Below, in pieces: positions 26,306 through 34,355 of a stretch of 64,000 bases of DNA. Under the pieces are notes generated by a model, which ran no database searches, was not told the DNA's origin, and worked only from the letters and a program-made list of their open reading frames with translations. Both the position numbers and the translations under genes were made by a program. The stretch spans positions 1-64,000 of the forward strand of contig NZ_CANMWS010000013.1 in NCBI RefSeq assembly GCF_947501665.1, in the 5' to 3' direction. Source of the stretch: an uncultured Shewanella sp. GTDB lineage: Bacteria > Pseudomonadota > Gammaproteobacteria > Enterobacterales > Shewanellaceae. Position 1 is the first letter of the stretch; every line of letters begins with the position of its first letter.

Positions 26306-26406
26306 ACGTTTCACTTAAGTTTCGATTCGAAAGATGCATTATAGTAAAACGAAACTTATTTGCCAATGAGTTTCAACCTATCGAGTAAAATTCAAAACTG
26401 AAACGC
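26306..26406. promoter_or_regulatory. Cluster of GAAAC/GTTTC repeats, candidate DeoR operators
   Basis: Within 100 bp upstream of the deoR-type gene, five GTTTC or GAAAC pentamers occur in both orientations (CGTTTCACTT, AGTTTCGATT, ACGAAACTTA, GAGTTTCAAC, CTGAAACGC). DeoR proteins often bind several such short repeats, which suggests autoregulation. Confidence 0.5.
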
Positions 26407-26567
26407 AAACACGATAAATTGATAGAAAACTAATATCATTATAAAAAACGACTACATTGGTCATTTTTTGATAGAAAATTATTTTTATGATATTCAGTCC
26501 AGCACTGCCTTTCTATTATTAATACATCAAAATACTCACTGAATATCGATTAGCTGGAGAATAAATT

Positions 26568-26990
26568 ATGACAGGAATAGCATTAACTTCAGGCCAATTT
26601 TCAGGACAAAATAGAACAACAGGGCTCAGTCAGGAAGAAGTCGATAGACTTTTAAAAACTGAGAGTTATGCCAGTTTTGATAAGGCTTGGAAAACAACCA
26701 AAGACTGGTTTTGCGACACCAATAAAGCCAAAGCCAAAATTGCACTGCAAACATTAGTCAAAGCGAGTACTGAGTATCATCAATTTCATTCTTCATTAAT
26801 AAAAGAAAAAAATTACTCTTTTTCAATTCAAGATGTTAAAGATGCTTTTGATAGCCTTAAGCAACTATCCGGTGTTTATGAAGAGCGATTCATACTCGAG
26901 TATAATCAACATACTCAAACAAACCAGTACATGGTTGAAGGTGGAGATAGAAGATTTTGTTTAACATTCCAAGCATTTGAAATGACTTAA
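26568..26990 (+). CDS. Small protein resembling the translocation domain of SPI-2 type III effectors
   Basis: 140 residues, ATG preceded by CTGGAGAATAAATT. Residues 41-56 read WKTTKDWFCDTNKAKA. This closely resembles the WEK(I/M)xxFF..T..A signature of the Salmonella effector N-terminal domain (SifA, SspH2, SlrP, SseJ group), recalled from memory as WEKIKDFF.STGKAKA in SifA. A later block, QDVKDAFDSLKQL, matches the following helix of that domain, and EERFILEYN its next strand. The protein stops where effectors continue into catalytic or LRR domains. No type III secretion genes are in the window. The homology is inferred by eye. Confidence 0.6.
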   Translation: MTGIALTSGQFSGQNRTTGLSQEEVDRLLKTESYASFDKAWKTTKDWFCDTNKAKAKIALQTLVKASTEYHQFHSSLIKEKNYSFSIQDVKDAFDSLKQLSGVYEERFILEYNQHTQTNQYMVEGGDRRFCLTFQAFEMT

Positions 26991-26999
26991 ATAGACAGA

Positions 27000-27029
27000 C
27001 ATAAGTAAGTTAATAAAAACTCACTTATG
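27000..27029. terminator. Bidirectional terminator between two convergent genes
   Basis: CATAAGTAAGT and ACTCACTTATG pair with one G-T type mismatch around TAATAAAA, lying between the small plus-strand gene and the end of glmU. Confidence 0.6.
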
Positions 27030-27039
27030 ACTTAAAAAA

Positions 27040-28410
27040 TCACACAGACTTAGGCTGCTTTATAGGGCGCTCCCAACCACTTAAATGACGTTGTTTAACA
27101 CGAGTAATCACCAGTTCATTCTCATTCACATCCTTAGTAATGGTTGAACCAGCCCCTAAAGTGGCGTTTTTACCGATAGTGACAGGCGCCACTAATTGAG
27201 TATCACTGCCAACAAACACCCCATCTTCAATCACAGTTAAGTGCTTATTGGCACCATCGTAATTACACGTAATGGTTCCTGCACCTATGTTAACTCCAGC
27301 ACCGATCTTGGCATCACCAATATACGCTAAATGCCCTGCTTTAGACCCTTCACCTAATACGGCTTTTTTCATTTCTACAAAATTACCAATATGGGCATCA
27401 GTTTTCAGTTCCGCGCCAGGGCGCAAACGCGCGAAAGGGCCGGCACTGGCTTTAATGCCGACTTTCGCCTTTTCAACAATGGAATAAGGTTTTATTACTG
27501 CGTTATCACCAATTTCACAGTCAATTAAAATAGCACCAGCACCAATCGTCACATTGTTACCTATTGTCACTGTTCCTTCAAAAACCACATTAACATCAAT
27601 CATCACATCCATACCCACAGTGACATTACCACGAATATCAATACGGCTAGGATCCCGTAAGTTAGCGCCAGCAAGCATGAGTTTTTCCGCTTCTCTCATT
27701 TGATAAGCTCGCTCAAGTTGTGCTAATTGTACACGGTTATTTGCGCCTTCAACCTCAACGGCAGATTGCGGCTGCGCAGTCGCAATATCCACACAGTCAC
27801 GACTGGCCATGGCAATAATATCCGTTAAATAATACTCACCTTGGGCATTATCACTGGATAAGTGGCTTAACCATATTTTGAGCTGCTTACCCGGTACCGC
27901 CATAATCCCTGTATTCACTTCTTGAATAAGCAGCTGCTCGGCATTGGCATCTTTTTGCTCAATAATGCCGACGACTTTCCCACCTTCACGCACGATACGG
28001 CCATAACCAGTGGGATCGGTTAAATTCACCGTTAAAATAGCCAGCCCACTTTCTGATTTTACCCCTAAGAGTGCATTCAAGGTAGAAGTTTGAATCAGCG
28101 GCACATCACCGTACAGAATAAGCACGGTATCATTATCACCGATATTATCATTGGCTTGCGCGACCGCATGACCTGTGCCTAATTGCTCCGCTTGTAATAC
28201 CCAATTTAAGGCTTGTTCACCTAATGCAGCTTTTAATTTATCTGCACCATAACCATATACTAATTGAATGGCCTCACTGCCTAGAGACTTTGCCGTATCA
28301 ATAACATGCTGAACCATACTCTTATGGGCAATAGGATGTAATACCTTAGGTAAATCAGAGCGCATACGAGTGCCCTTGCCTGCGGCAAGAATGACAACAT
28401 TTAATGACAT
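27040..28410 (-). CDS. glmU: Bifunctional UDP-GlcNAc pyrophosphorylase / GlcN-1-P acetyltransferase
   Basis: 456 residues, full length. The N-terminal uridylyltransferase domain starts [20 protein letters not shown] with the catalytic GTRM and lysine. The C-terminal left-handed beta-helix shows hexapeptide repeats ([15 protein letters not shown]) and [14 protein letters not shown]. The enzyme makes UDP-GlcNAc in two steps, for cell wall and lipopolysaccharide. In many relatives glmU lies directly beside atpC; here about 22 kb of accessory DNA separates them. Confidence 0.98.
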   Translation of the reverse strand: MSLNVVILAAGKGTRMRSDLPKVLHPIAHKSMVQHVIDTAKSLGSEAIQLVYGYGADKLKAALGEQALNWVLQAEQLGTGHAVAQANDNIGDNDTVLILYGDVPLIQTSTLNALLGVKSESGLAILTVNLTDPTGYGRIVREGGKVVGIIEQKDANAEQLLIQEVNTGIMAVPGKQLKIWLSHLSSDNAQGEYYLTDIIAMASRDCVDIATAQPQSAVEVEGANNRVQLAQLERAYQMREAEKLMLAGANLRDPSRIDIRGNVTVGMDVMIDVNVVFEGTVTIGNNVTIGAGAILIDCEIGDNAVIKPYSIVEKAKVGIKASAGPFARLRPGAELKTDAHIGNFVEMKKAVLGEGSKAGHLAYIGDAKIGAGVNIGAGTITCNYDGANKHLTVIEDGVFVGSDTQLVAPVTIGKNATLGAGSTITKDVNENELVITRVKQRHLSGWERPIKQPKSV

Positions 28411-28643
28411 GAAAGGGTTCCTTTTATTTTAAGCGAATAAGCATTCAAAATTATAATTAATGCTTATGGTAACCTAACCATGGAAAGATTGAAAAATTAT
28501 CCGCAACCATTAATCAGAAAACATTCAATTTAAATACCAATAATACATTGAACTTAAAGATAAAATATTCTTGAACAATAAATATAATCGTGTACTATCC
28601 CTATGTAAATAAATTGTAAATTACAACAAGAGAAGTAAGGGCT

Positions 28644-30908
28644 GTGATTGGAAAAGTACTGCTAGGGAAGCACATCTATGATACTCAAGATAGGTTTTTG
28701 TACCTAGATAATTCAATCGTTTCCATTGAGCCTAAGTTTATTGAGGTACTTGATTACTTACTCAACAATCACGATCGCTATATCACAGTGCAAGAGCTTC
28801 ATGATAATGTATGGGCCAATCGAATCGTTTCTGATGCAACCGTCCGTAGAGTGATTAGCCGCCTCAGAAGTATTTTAGAAGCAGACACATCTAATCCGAG
28901 TATCATTAAATCTATTTCAAAACGCGGTTACCGGATTTATTTCAGCGCAGATAAACATTCAAGCAGCGTAATTGACACATCCCCCCTGACAACGCAGATG
29001 TCACAAACCACAAACAACACTGAGGGTAATCCCCCCTTAACTCCTTCTAATACACAAGAACAAGAACAAGAACAAGAACAAGAACAAAAAATAGCTGAAA
29101 TAAAAGAAGTAACGCCTAAAAAGCATGACAAAAAACGCAGTTACTTACGCCTGTTGACTATTTCAATATTCATGCTTGTGCTTATGCTCTCACTCAAGCA
29201 CTCGAATGGTGTTTACAACATCATTAAAGACAATCTTTACAGCCAAGCTCAAAATCATGAAATCAGTCATACTGCTAACTCCTCAATAAATGGCAGCGAT
29301 CAAGTATTAACCGAAATATCTGAAATACAGCTCCCCATGAATGCGTATTTACTGGCTTTATCTAATGATAAAAAACTCATATTTTACCAAATATTAAATC
29401 CTGATAATCAATATGATACTTACCTTAAAGACCTCGAAAGCGGCAGAGCCATCAGCATAGAAAAACACTCAGCGCGAATAGACTATGCCGCCTTTACTCC
29501 AACTAACCAAGCTATTTTATTATCAAAGAACTCACTCTCAGCTAAAGGTACACTTGAAGTATGGAATATTGATGACGATTTACACTTGCAAAACAAACAA
29601 GTATTACTCGATAATATCAAAGGAGCAACAGCAATAGTTGCCATAAGTGACAATACCGCCTTAGCTGCATTAATAGACGAGACCGAAGCAGTAAAGAGCC
29701 TGTTTTATAAGCTAGGCTGGAATGGTTCAGGGATAGTCAATCAGCAACAAATTACCTTTAATCAAAACCACTACAATATCGACTATCTTGGTAGTTTATC
29801 GCACAATAGGAATTTATTGGCTTACATAAGAATTCATGAACTCGATTACCAGCAAGAAATTCATGTGCTCGATCTCGTCAGCAAAAAAATCATACTCAGA
29901 ATGCCTAATAGTCGCTCACCTAAAGCGCTCACTTGGCTAGACGATGACAACCTACTATTTCTCACGGACTCTGAGCTAATGAAAATTAATATTCATAGCC
30001 AGAAAAAGGATATTTTACTGGCTAATAATCACAATAAATATAGAAAAGTATTTAGTAATCAAGAAAATATTTATCTTTACATACAAAAACCTCTAAACAA
30101 ATATTATATCGAACTTGATTTATCAAAGGCCGCAAGATCACAGACGTTAGTAGACAGAAATCTAGAGTCAGTTTCATTAAACTATCGAGCTTATCAAACA
30201 CAAGATTACTACGAAGTCATAAAAGTTAACGGCAGTTACAGCTTAACACAATGGCATAAAAATAAGCATACGGATGCAAGTATACTATTACAAAGCTTAG
30301 ATAAAATCAGCTTGTTGCCACAGTCATCAACAGGGCAATTATTAATAAAACTAGGAGAGAGACTCACCTTATTTGACTTAAACAGCCATGAAATGAACTT
30401 TATCAGCTCCGAACAAGAAAATACTGGCGGCGCAGTGTTCTCAAACAATGGCATAGACGTACTTTATGCTAAGAAACATAATGGCGCTTGGGCTATTTTT
30501 GAATACACGGTAAGCAGTAAAACATCACGTTTGTTACTAAAAGGCTACAGAGACATAAAAAAAGCGGGAACAGGTTACGTTGTCGCATCTGCTGATGGGC
30601 GGTTATTTACACTTGATAGCTTAGAGAGTAAACCTCTTGCACTTAATGTGAGCTTATTTATGGATTTTGAGCCTAGCTGGTATGTCGATTTACCTTATCT
30701 TTATTGGCTAGATAGAGAAAATGGCCAGTTAAAAGTACTAGATATCACCACAGACTTAATTGAATCTATCGACTTAGGTCATCGTATCTCAGGTTATCAA
30801 TTTAGTTACAAGCCACAGCAAAAAAAGTTTCTCTTTAAAGGTTTTTCTAATTTTAAAAGCACACTGAAACAGTATTCAAACATCATAAGTTCAGCTGCAA
30901 TCGATTGA
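28644..30908 (+). CDS. CadC/ToxR-like membrane-bound regulator with TolB-like sensor domain (copy 1)
   Basis: 754 residues from GTG 28644 (GTAAGGGCT upstream). The N-terminal OmpR-type winged helix (about residues 15-108) includes LDYLLNNHDRYITVQELHDNVWANRIVSDATVRRVISRLRS and ends KSISKRGYRI. A low-complexity QE linker (about 138-149) and one membrane helix (about 170-187) follow. The periplasmic part of about 560 residues is rich in WD40/TolB-like strands. Such proteins sense a periplasmic signal and act directly on DNA. It heads the peptide cluster and has a paralogue at 48792-50948. Confidence 0.88.
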   Translation: MIGKVLLGKHIYDTQDRFLYLDNSIVSIEPKFIEVLDYLLNNHDRYITVQELHDNVWANRIVSDATVRRVISRLRSILEADTSNPSIIKSISKRGYRIYFSADKHSSSVIDTSPLTTQMSQTTNNTEGNPPLTPSNTQEQEQEQEQEQKIAEIKEVTPKKHDKKRSYLRLLTISIFMLVLMLSLKHSNGVYNIIKDNLYSQAQNHEISHTANSSINGSDQVLTEISEIQLPMNAYLLALSNDKKLIFYQILNPDNQYDTYLKDLESGRAISIEKHSARIDYAAFTPTNQAILLSKNSLSAKGTLEVWNIDDDLHLQNKQVLLDNIKGATAIVAISDNTALAALIDETEAVKSLFYKLGWNGSGIVNQQQITFNQNHYNIDYLGSLSHNRNLLAYIRIHELDYQQEIHVLDLVSKKIILRMPNSRSPKALTWLDDDNLLFLTDSELMKINIHSQKKDILLANNHNKYRKVFSNQENIYLYIQKPLNKYYIELDLSKAARSQTLVDRNLESVSLNYRAYQTQDYYEVIKVNGSYSLTQWHKNKHTDASILLQSLDKISLLPQSSTGQLLIKLGERLTLFDLNSHEMNFISSEQENTGGAVFSNNGIDVLYAKKHNGAWAIFEYTVSSKTSRLLLKGYRDIKKAGTGYVVASADGRLFTLDSLESKPLALNVSLFMDFEPSWYVDLPYLYWLDRENGQLKVLDITTDLIESIDLGHRISGYQFSYKPQQKKFLFKGFSNFKSTLKQYSNIISSAAID
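29055..29090 (+). repeat. Hexanucleotide tandem repeat (CAAGAA)5 plus one variant
   Basis: Five exact CAAGAA units followed by CAAAAA, encoding alternating Gln-Glu in the cytoplasmic linker of the regulator. Copy-number change keeps the frame and would lengthen or shorten the linker by two residues per unit. Confidence 0.9.
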
Positions 30909-31038
30909 GAAATAGACACAAAAAAATTACACCCCAAACGACGAAAATAATAAAATAATCACATAACTTTTATTTTTTAATCGATGAATATTACTCAACA
31001 TCGGGCTAACTCAATGCAAATGCAAAAAGGAAAGCCTG

Positions 31039-31200
31039 ATGCCAAAGCTAACAACAAAAGTCATTAATCTAGCATCACAATTAGTCATAACCTCTTTATT
31101 ATCTTTATCTACAATATCTATAGCTGCCGATAAAATAGAAGCTATAGATTCAGAATATCCAAAATCCTGCCCCCTTACCTCTAACTGTGAAGAAGATTAA
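31039..31200 (+). CDS. Small secreted two-cysteine peptide
   Basis: 53 residues, ATG preceded by AAAAGGAAAGCCTG. The first 30 or so residues form a classical signal peptide ending SISIAA, and the mature peptide would be about 23 residues: acidic, with CPLTSNC near its end. It overlaps the start of the LuxR-type gene by 14 bp, so the two are probably translated together. It could be a signalling peptide, an immunity factor or a leader peptide. Nothing similar is known to me. Confidence 0.6.
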   Translation: MPKLTTKVINLASQLVITSLLSLSTISIAADKIEAIDSEYPKSCPLTSNCEED

Positions 31201-31846
31201 TCAAACAGAGTATTCTAGGATGAAATATTTACAATCTATTTTAAAGCACTTACAGCAGCAGGCTTGTATTGAGGGTTTACATACTTATCTCTGTACCTTG
31301 GCGCAGGATTTAAATTACGCGAGTTGTTATATTCATTTTAATTATAGTAGTCGCATCAACTTATTAAAAAAAGATATAGGCAATGCGAGCGACCAGTTAA
31401 AATATAATTTACAACACAATAATGATAAATTATATGGAGTTGATATGGATAATAGTTTTGTATTTAAATTCACTGCACCATTTGAAAACTGTTACGGTGT
31501 TAAAATAAACTCCCCCTTTGTGGCATACTTACTCATTGAGCCAAATAATATTACCACTGAATACCAAAAAGATGCACAGTTATTATTTTGGCAACTCTTA
31601 CTTCCTGCCATAGAAAATTGCTTAATTAGGATAACAATCAACAGCAGAGATTTTCAATTAACTAAAAGAGAACGAGAATGTGTTCTATGGGCTGCGGCAA
31701 ATAAGACCTCATGGGAAATTAGCCGCATACTTAATATCAGTGAAAGAACCGTCCATTTTCATATTCAAAATTGCTTACAAAAATCAGGGGCTAACAATCG
31801 CTCACATCTGATCCAACTATGTAAGGAATATAATCTAATACATTGA
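31187..31846 (+). CDS. LuxR-type transcriptional regulator
   Basis: 219 residues from GTG 31187; ATG 31220 is an alternative start. The C-terminal LuxR helix-turn-helix is complete (about 156-215): LTKRERECVLWAAANKTSWE, then ISRILNISERTVHFHIQNCL. The N-terminal region has the size of an autoinducer-binding domain but lacks the W..Y..DP pattern of homoserine-lactone receptors, so the ligand, if any, is different. There is no luxI gene nearby. Its overlap with the secreted-peptide gene and its position before the precursors suggest control of the cluster. Confidence 0.85.
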   Translation: MKKINQTEYSRMKYLQSILKHLQQQACIEGLHTYLCTLAQDLNYASCYIHFNYSSRINLLKKDIGNASDQLKYNLQHNNDKLYGVDMDNSFVFKFTAPFENCYGVKINSPFVAYLLIEPNNITTEYQKDAQLLFWQLLLPAIENCLIRITINSRDFQLTKRERECVLWAAANKTSWEISRILNISERTVHFHIQNCLQKSGANNRSHLIQLCKEYNLIH

Positions 31847-31944
31847 AATATATGAAGCAAACAAAAAAATTACAAAAACCTAAGCCTGATTTTATCGCCA
31901 TTGAAAAATCACTTAGTCAATATTAGTAAAAAACAAGGATAGCA

Positions 31945-32136
31945 ATGACTATGAATACCAAAAAATCAACCAATAATATTGTTCATGCCGTGCGCTCTGA
32001 TGATGGCTTTATTGAAATTACTAGCATAGATGCACTCAATAAAATGGTGGGCGGCATGCTAGATCCTAATTCCATGTTTTGCCAGTTTGAGCAAGCTAAA
32101 ATACCAACTCAAACCATTAAAAAACAAACGGCATAA
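31945..32136 (+). CDS. Putative RiPP precursor 1 with double-glycine leader
   Basis: 63 residues, ATG preceded by ACAAGGATAGCA. An N-terminal leader of 37 residues ends ALNKMVGG, the double-glycine cut site of C39 peptidase exporters. The core of 26 residues starts MLDPNSMFCQFEQ and has a single cysteine and a basic tail. Leader features (acidic patch DDGFIEI, hydrophobic residues before GG) resemble those of the second precursor. There is no match to a named bacteriocin that I recognise. Confidence 0.7.
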   Translation: MTMNTKKSTNNIVHAVRSDDGFIEITSIDALNKMVGGMLDPNSMFCQFEQAKIPTQTIKKQTA

Positions 32137-32254
32137 TATAGCCTGTTACAACTGACAGTTAACAGCAGTCAGTTTTTAATATTAAATGAACTCATCCACA
32201 ACGGATTAAATTACTTACTCACTTTAATAAATAATAAATAAAAAGGAAATAACC

Positions 32255-32419
32255 ATGACTGATAAATTAAAAAACATTAAAGAAAATGACATAAAACTTA
32301 ATGAAGATGGAGCTGTAGAAATTAGTGATGAGCTGCAAGATGTAATCGCTGGTGGTGTGAACCCTGAAGCGCAAGAGCAAGAAGATGAATGTCTTAATAT
32401 AGGCTGTCACGTAAATTAA
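32255..32419 (+). CDS. Putative RiPP precursor 2 with double-glycine leader
   Basis: 54 residues, too short for most gene callers; ATG preceded by AAAAGGAAATAACC. The leader of 34 residues contains EDGAVEISDELQDVIAGG, a classic double-glycine leader. The 20-residue core begins VNPEAQEQ, is strongly acidic and ends with ECLNIGCHVN, two cysteines four residues apart. The C-x4-C spacing invites thioether or disulfide formation. The radical SAM gene follows after about 200 bp. I regard it as the likely main substrate of that enzyme. Confidence 0.75.
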   Translation: MTDKLKNIKENDIKLNEDGAVEISDELQDVIAGGVNPEAQEQEDECLNIGCHVN

Positions 32420-32423
32420 TCAA

Positions 32424-32489
32424 GCTGGCAGAGTCATAAGCTCTGCCAAAAAACAATATAGTTATAAATAATTTTCGATATTGTTTTTT
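32424..32489 (+). terminator. Double hairpin after precursor 2, candidate attenuator
   Basis: First hairpin GGCAGAG-TCATAAG-CTCTGCC (32426-32446 or so). The second has perfect 12 bp arms, AAAAAACAATAT and ATATTGTTTTTT (32448-32459 and 32478-32489), ending in a T run. Together they could terminate most transcripts after the precursor gene and let a fraction continue into the enzyme and export genes, as is common in peptide clusters. Confidence 0.6.
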
Positions 32490-32523
32490 ATCATTTAAAA
32501 ATACTAAACAACAAGTAAATTCT

Positions 32524-32591
32524 AAAACATTAATCCTAATAATATTGAAATCCATAGTAATGAGACAGTAGAAATTAATGGTGAGTTATAA
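32524..32591 (+). pseudogene. Vestige of a third precursor leader
   Basis: This stretch aligns by eye with the leader of precursor 2. It has the shared AAAACATTAA at the left, then GTAGAAATTA.TGGTGAG, translating to ETVEINGEL followed by a stop, against GAVEISDEL in the intact gene. No start codon, double glycine or core remains. It suggests that the cluster once had another precursor copy. Confidence 0.55.
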
Positions 32592-32615
32592 AAATCCAAT
32601 AAAAGGGTGCTATAG

Positions 32616-33647
32616 ATGAATTTAATAAAAGGTTTTCAAACTAGTACAATTAGATCTGCTATAAAGCCAGAAATATTTCATTTGATTTTATTTCCTACAG
32701 AACAATGTAATTTCAGATGTGTTTATTGTTATGAAGACTTCGAAATTGGTGCTATGGAGCCATGGCTTATTCAAGCCATAAAGCAATTTTTAGATAACAA
32801 AATCCCCCAACTAAAAGTGTTAAGCTTAAGCTGGTTTGGTGGAGAGCCTTTACTGGCTAAAAATACTCTATTTGAGCTAGCTGAATATGCCTTTAAACTT
32901 GCCAAAAATAACAATGTAAAATTAAAAGGTGACCTCACTACCAATGGTTTGCTGCTGGATATCAAAACGCTTAAACGTCTAGCAGAGCTAAATCAAGCAT
33001 CCTTTCAAATTTCAATTGATGGCGATGCAGAGCATCATGATACCACCAGAATAACTCGGACCGGCAAAGGCAGTTTCGATAAAATTTGGAATCGTTTGTT
33101 AGATGCATCCAATACAGATTTAGACTTCTTAATTAATTTACGTGTGCATGTTACCGCATTGAATCAAGCTAGTGTACATCATTTTTGCAAACGCTATGAG
33201 CAACACCTAAAACATGACAAACGCTTCAAGCTATTTTTTAAGGCTATTGAAGATTTAGGTGGTGAAAAACAAGAAAAACTCACCACACTTCTAGATGCTG
33301 GCAAACCCAGAGAGGTAGCTGCCGAGTTACAACAACAATATTCCCCAGTGCCAGATAAAGGAAATTATATTTGTTATGCCGCCAAACCGAACTCCTTAGC
33401 AATAAGGGCCAATGGCAATTTAAACAAGTGTACCGTGGCATTGAAAGATGATCATAATCACATAGGTAAAATCTTACCCAATGGCAGATTAGAAGTGGCT
33501 AACGAGAAGTTTTCAACTTGGCTCAGTGGTTTTGAAGGTTTAGATGCTTGGAAACTAGGCTGTCCACACAGCTTTTTTAAATCCCAACAAGCCAAGCTAA
33601 AAAAACAAGTCGATGACTTAAACATTCCCATTATCGAAGTGGCATAA
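32616..33647 (+). CDS. Radical SAM peptide maturase with reduced SPASM-like tail
   Basis: 343 residues. The radical SAM motif is CNFRCVYC (C31, C35, C38), with LSWFGGEPLL (about 70-79), TTNGLLL and ISIDGD as in SPASM-family peptide-modifying enzymes. The C-terminal part keeps the first half of the SPASM signature (C253, then G267-x4-C272) and one later cysteine (C316 in LGCPHS). It lacks the CxxCx5CxxxC run, so it probably binds one auxiliary cluster at most. The predicted job is a radical crosslink (thioether, C-C or C-O) in the precursor core. It ends 3 bp before the next gene, in the same operon. Confidence 0.88.
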   Translation: MNLIKGFQTSTIRSAIKPEIFHLILFPTEQCNFRCVYCYEDFEIGAMEPWLIQAIKQFLDNKIPQLKVLSLSWFGGEPLLAKNTLFELAEYAFKLAKNNNVKLKGDLTTNGLLLDIKTLKRLAELNQASFQISIDGDAEHHDTTRITRTGKGSFDKIWNRLLDASNTDLDFLINLRVHVTALNQASVHHFCKRYEQHLKHDKRFKLFFKAIEDLGGEKQEKLTTLLDAGKPREVAAELQQQYSPVPDKGNYICYAAKPNSLAIRANGNLNKCTVALKDDHNHIGKILPNGRLEVANEKFSTWLSGFEGLDAWKLGCPHSFFKSQQAKLKKQVDDLNIPIIEVA

Positions 33648-33650
33648 TTC

Positions 33651-34355
33651 ATGTCTCAACTTAAACTTTTTCGTCAAGAAGCCCTAAAAAATCAATATAA
33701 ATCGGCTGAATTCAGTGAAGTGGTAATAGAACCACCTAAGAGCATGGTGAAATCATTTTACCTGTTAGTTCTGGCGATAGTTTGCGCGCTGATTATTACC
33801 TGGTTTATTCCCATATCGGCAGAGAGATGGGTAGATATTAGGCTGCAAAATAGCAACTTTCAACCCTTGATGTCGGCCAATCCCAGCTTAATCGAACAAC
33901 AATTAATCACTTCGGGAACATTAGTCAACAAGGGGCAAGCACTCGCTCAGGTAAGACAATTTAACGATCAATTCCCCCAGGGGCAAATTGAAACCTTATA
34001 CGCGCCAACAAAAGGGAAATACTTTGCGGAGGCGCTTATTGGTACCACACATCCCCCTTTGCAACCTATAGGCCGTATATTAAAACCATCTAAAAATCAT
34101 CGCTATGCCTTTACCAGCTCCAATTCATTGCCGAGCATTCACTTGGGGCAGCTCATCAAGATACAAATAAATAATGCTATTTTCACCGCTAAGGTCATTA
34201 GCCTTAGCACAGGTAAATATCAACATATTGGTATTCAATTTGACAGTCCGCCCGATACCCAGCTCTTTAGCCCCATGATGAACTTTAAATTACTCGTAGG
34301 GGAGAAACAGCGTAATATTTTTGCTTTAGTAAGGGGTAATAATGTCGCTCACTGA
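33651..34355 (+). CDS. Short HlyD-like membrane-fusion protein
   Basis: 234 residues. A cytoplasmic N-terminus is followed by one membrane helix (about 33-53, SFYLLVLAIVCALIITWFI) and a periplasmic part with HlyD/biotinyl-lipoyl-like strands (LVNKGQALAQVRQF, IETLYAPTKGKYF). It lacks the long coiled coil of typical HlyD proteins. It begins 3 bp after the maturase stop and overlaps the C39 transporter gene by 14 bp, so it is almost certainly the adaptor of that exporter. Confidence 0.8.
   Translation: MSQLKLFRQEALKNQYKSAEFSEVVIEPPKSMVKSFYLLVLAIVCALIITWFIPISAERWVDIRLQNSNFQPLMSANPSLIEQQLITSGTLVNKGQALAQVRQFNDQFPQGQIETLYAPTKGKYFAEALIGTTHPPLQPIGRILKPSKNHRYAFTSSNSLPSIHLGQLIKIQINNAIFTAKVISLSTGKYQHIGIQFDSPPDTQLFSPMMNFKLLVGEKQRNIFALVRGNNVAH

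Noticed and set aside
29055..29090. CRISPR or other spaced repeat
   Set aside because: The hexamers are contiguous and within a coding sequence; no spaced direct repeats of CRISPR type occur in the window.
31187..31846. Homoserine-lactone receptor (LuxR/LuxI type)
   Set aside because: The N-terminal domain lacks the conserved W, Y, D, P pattern and no luxI-like gene is nearby.
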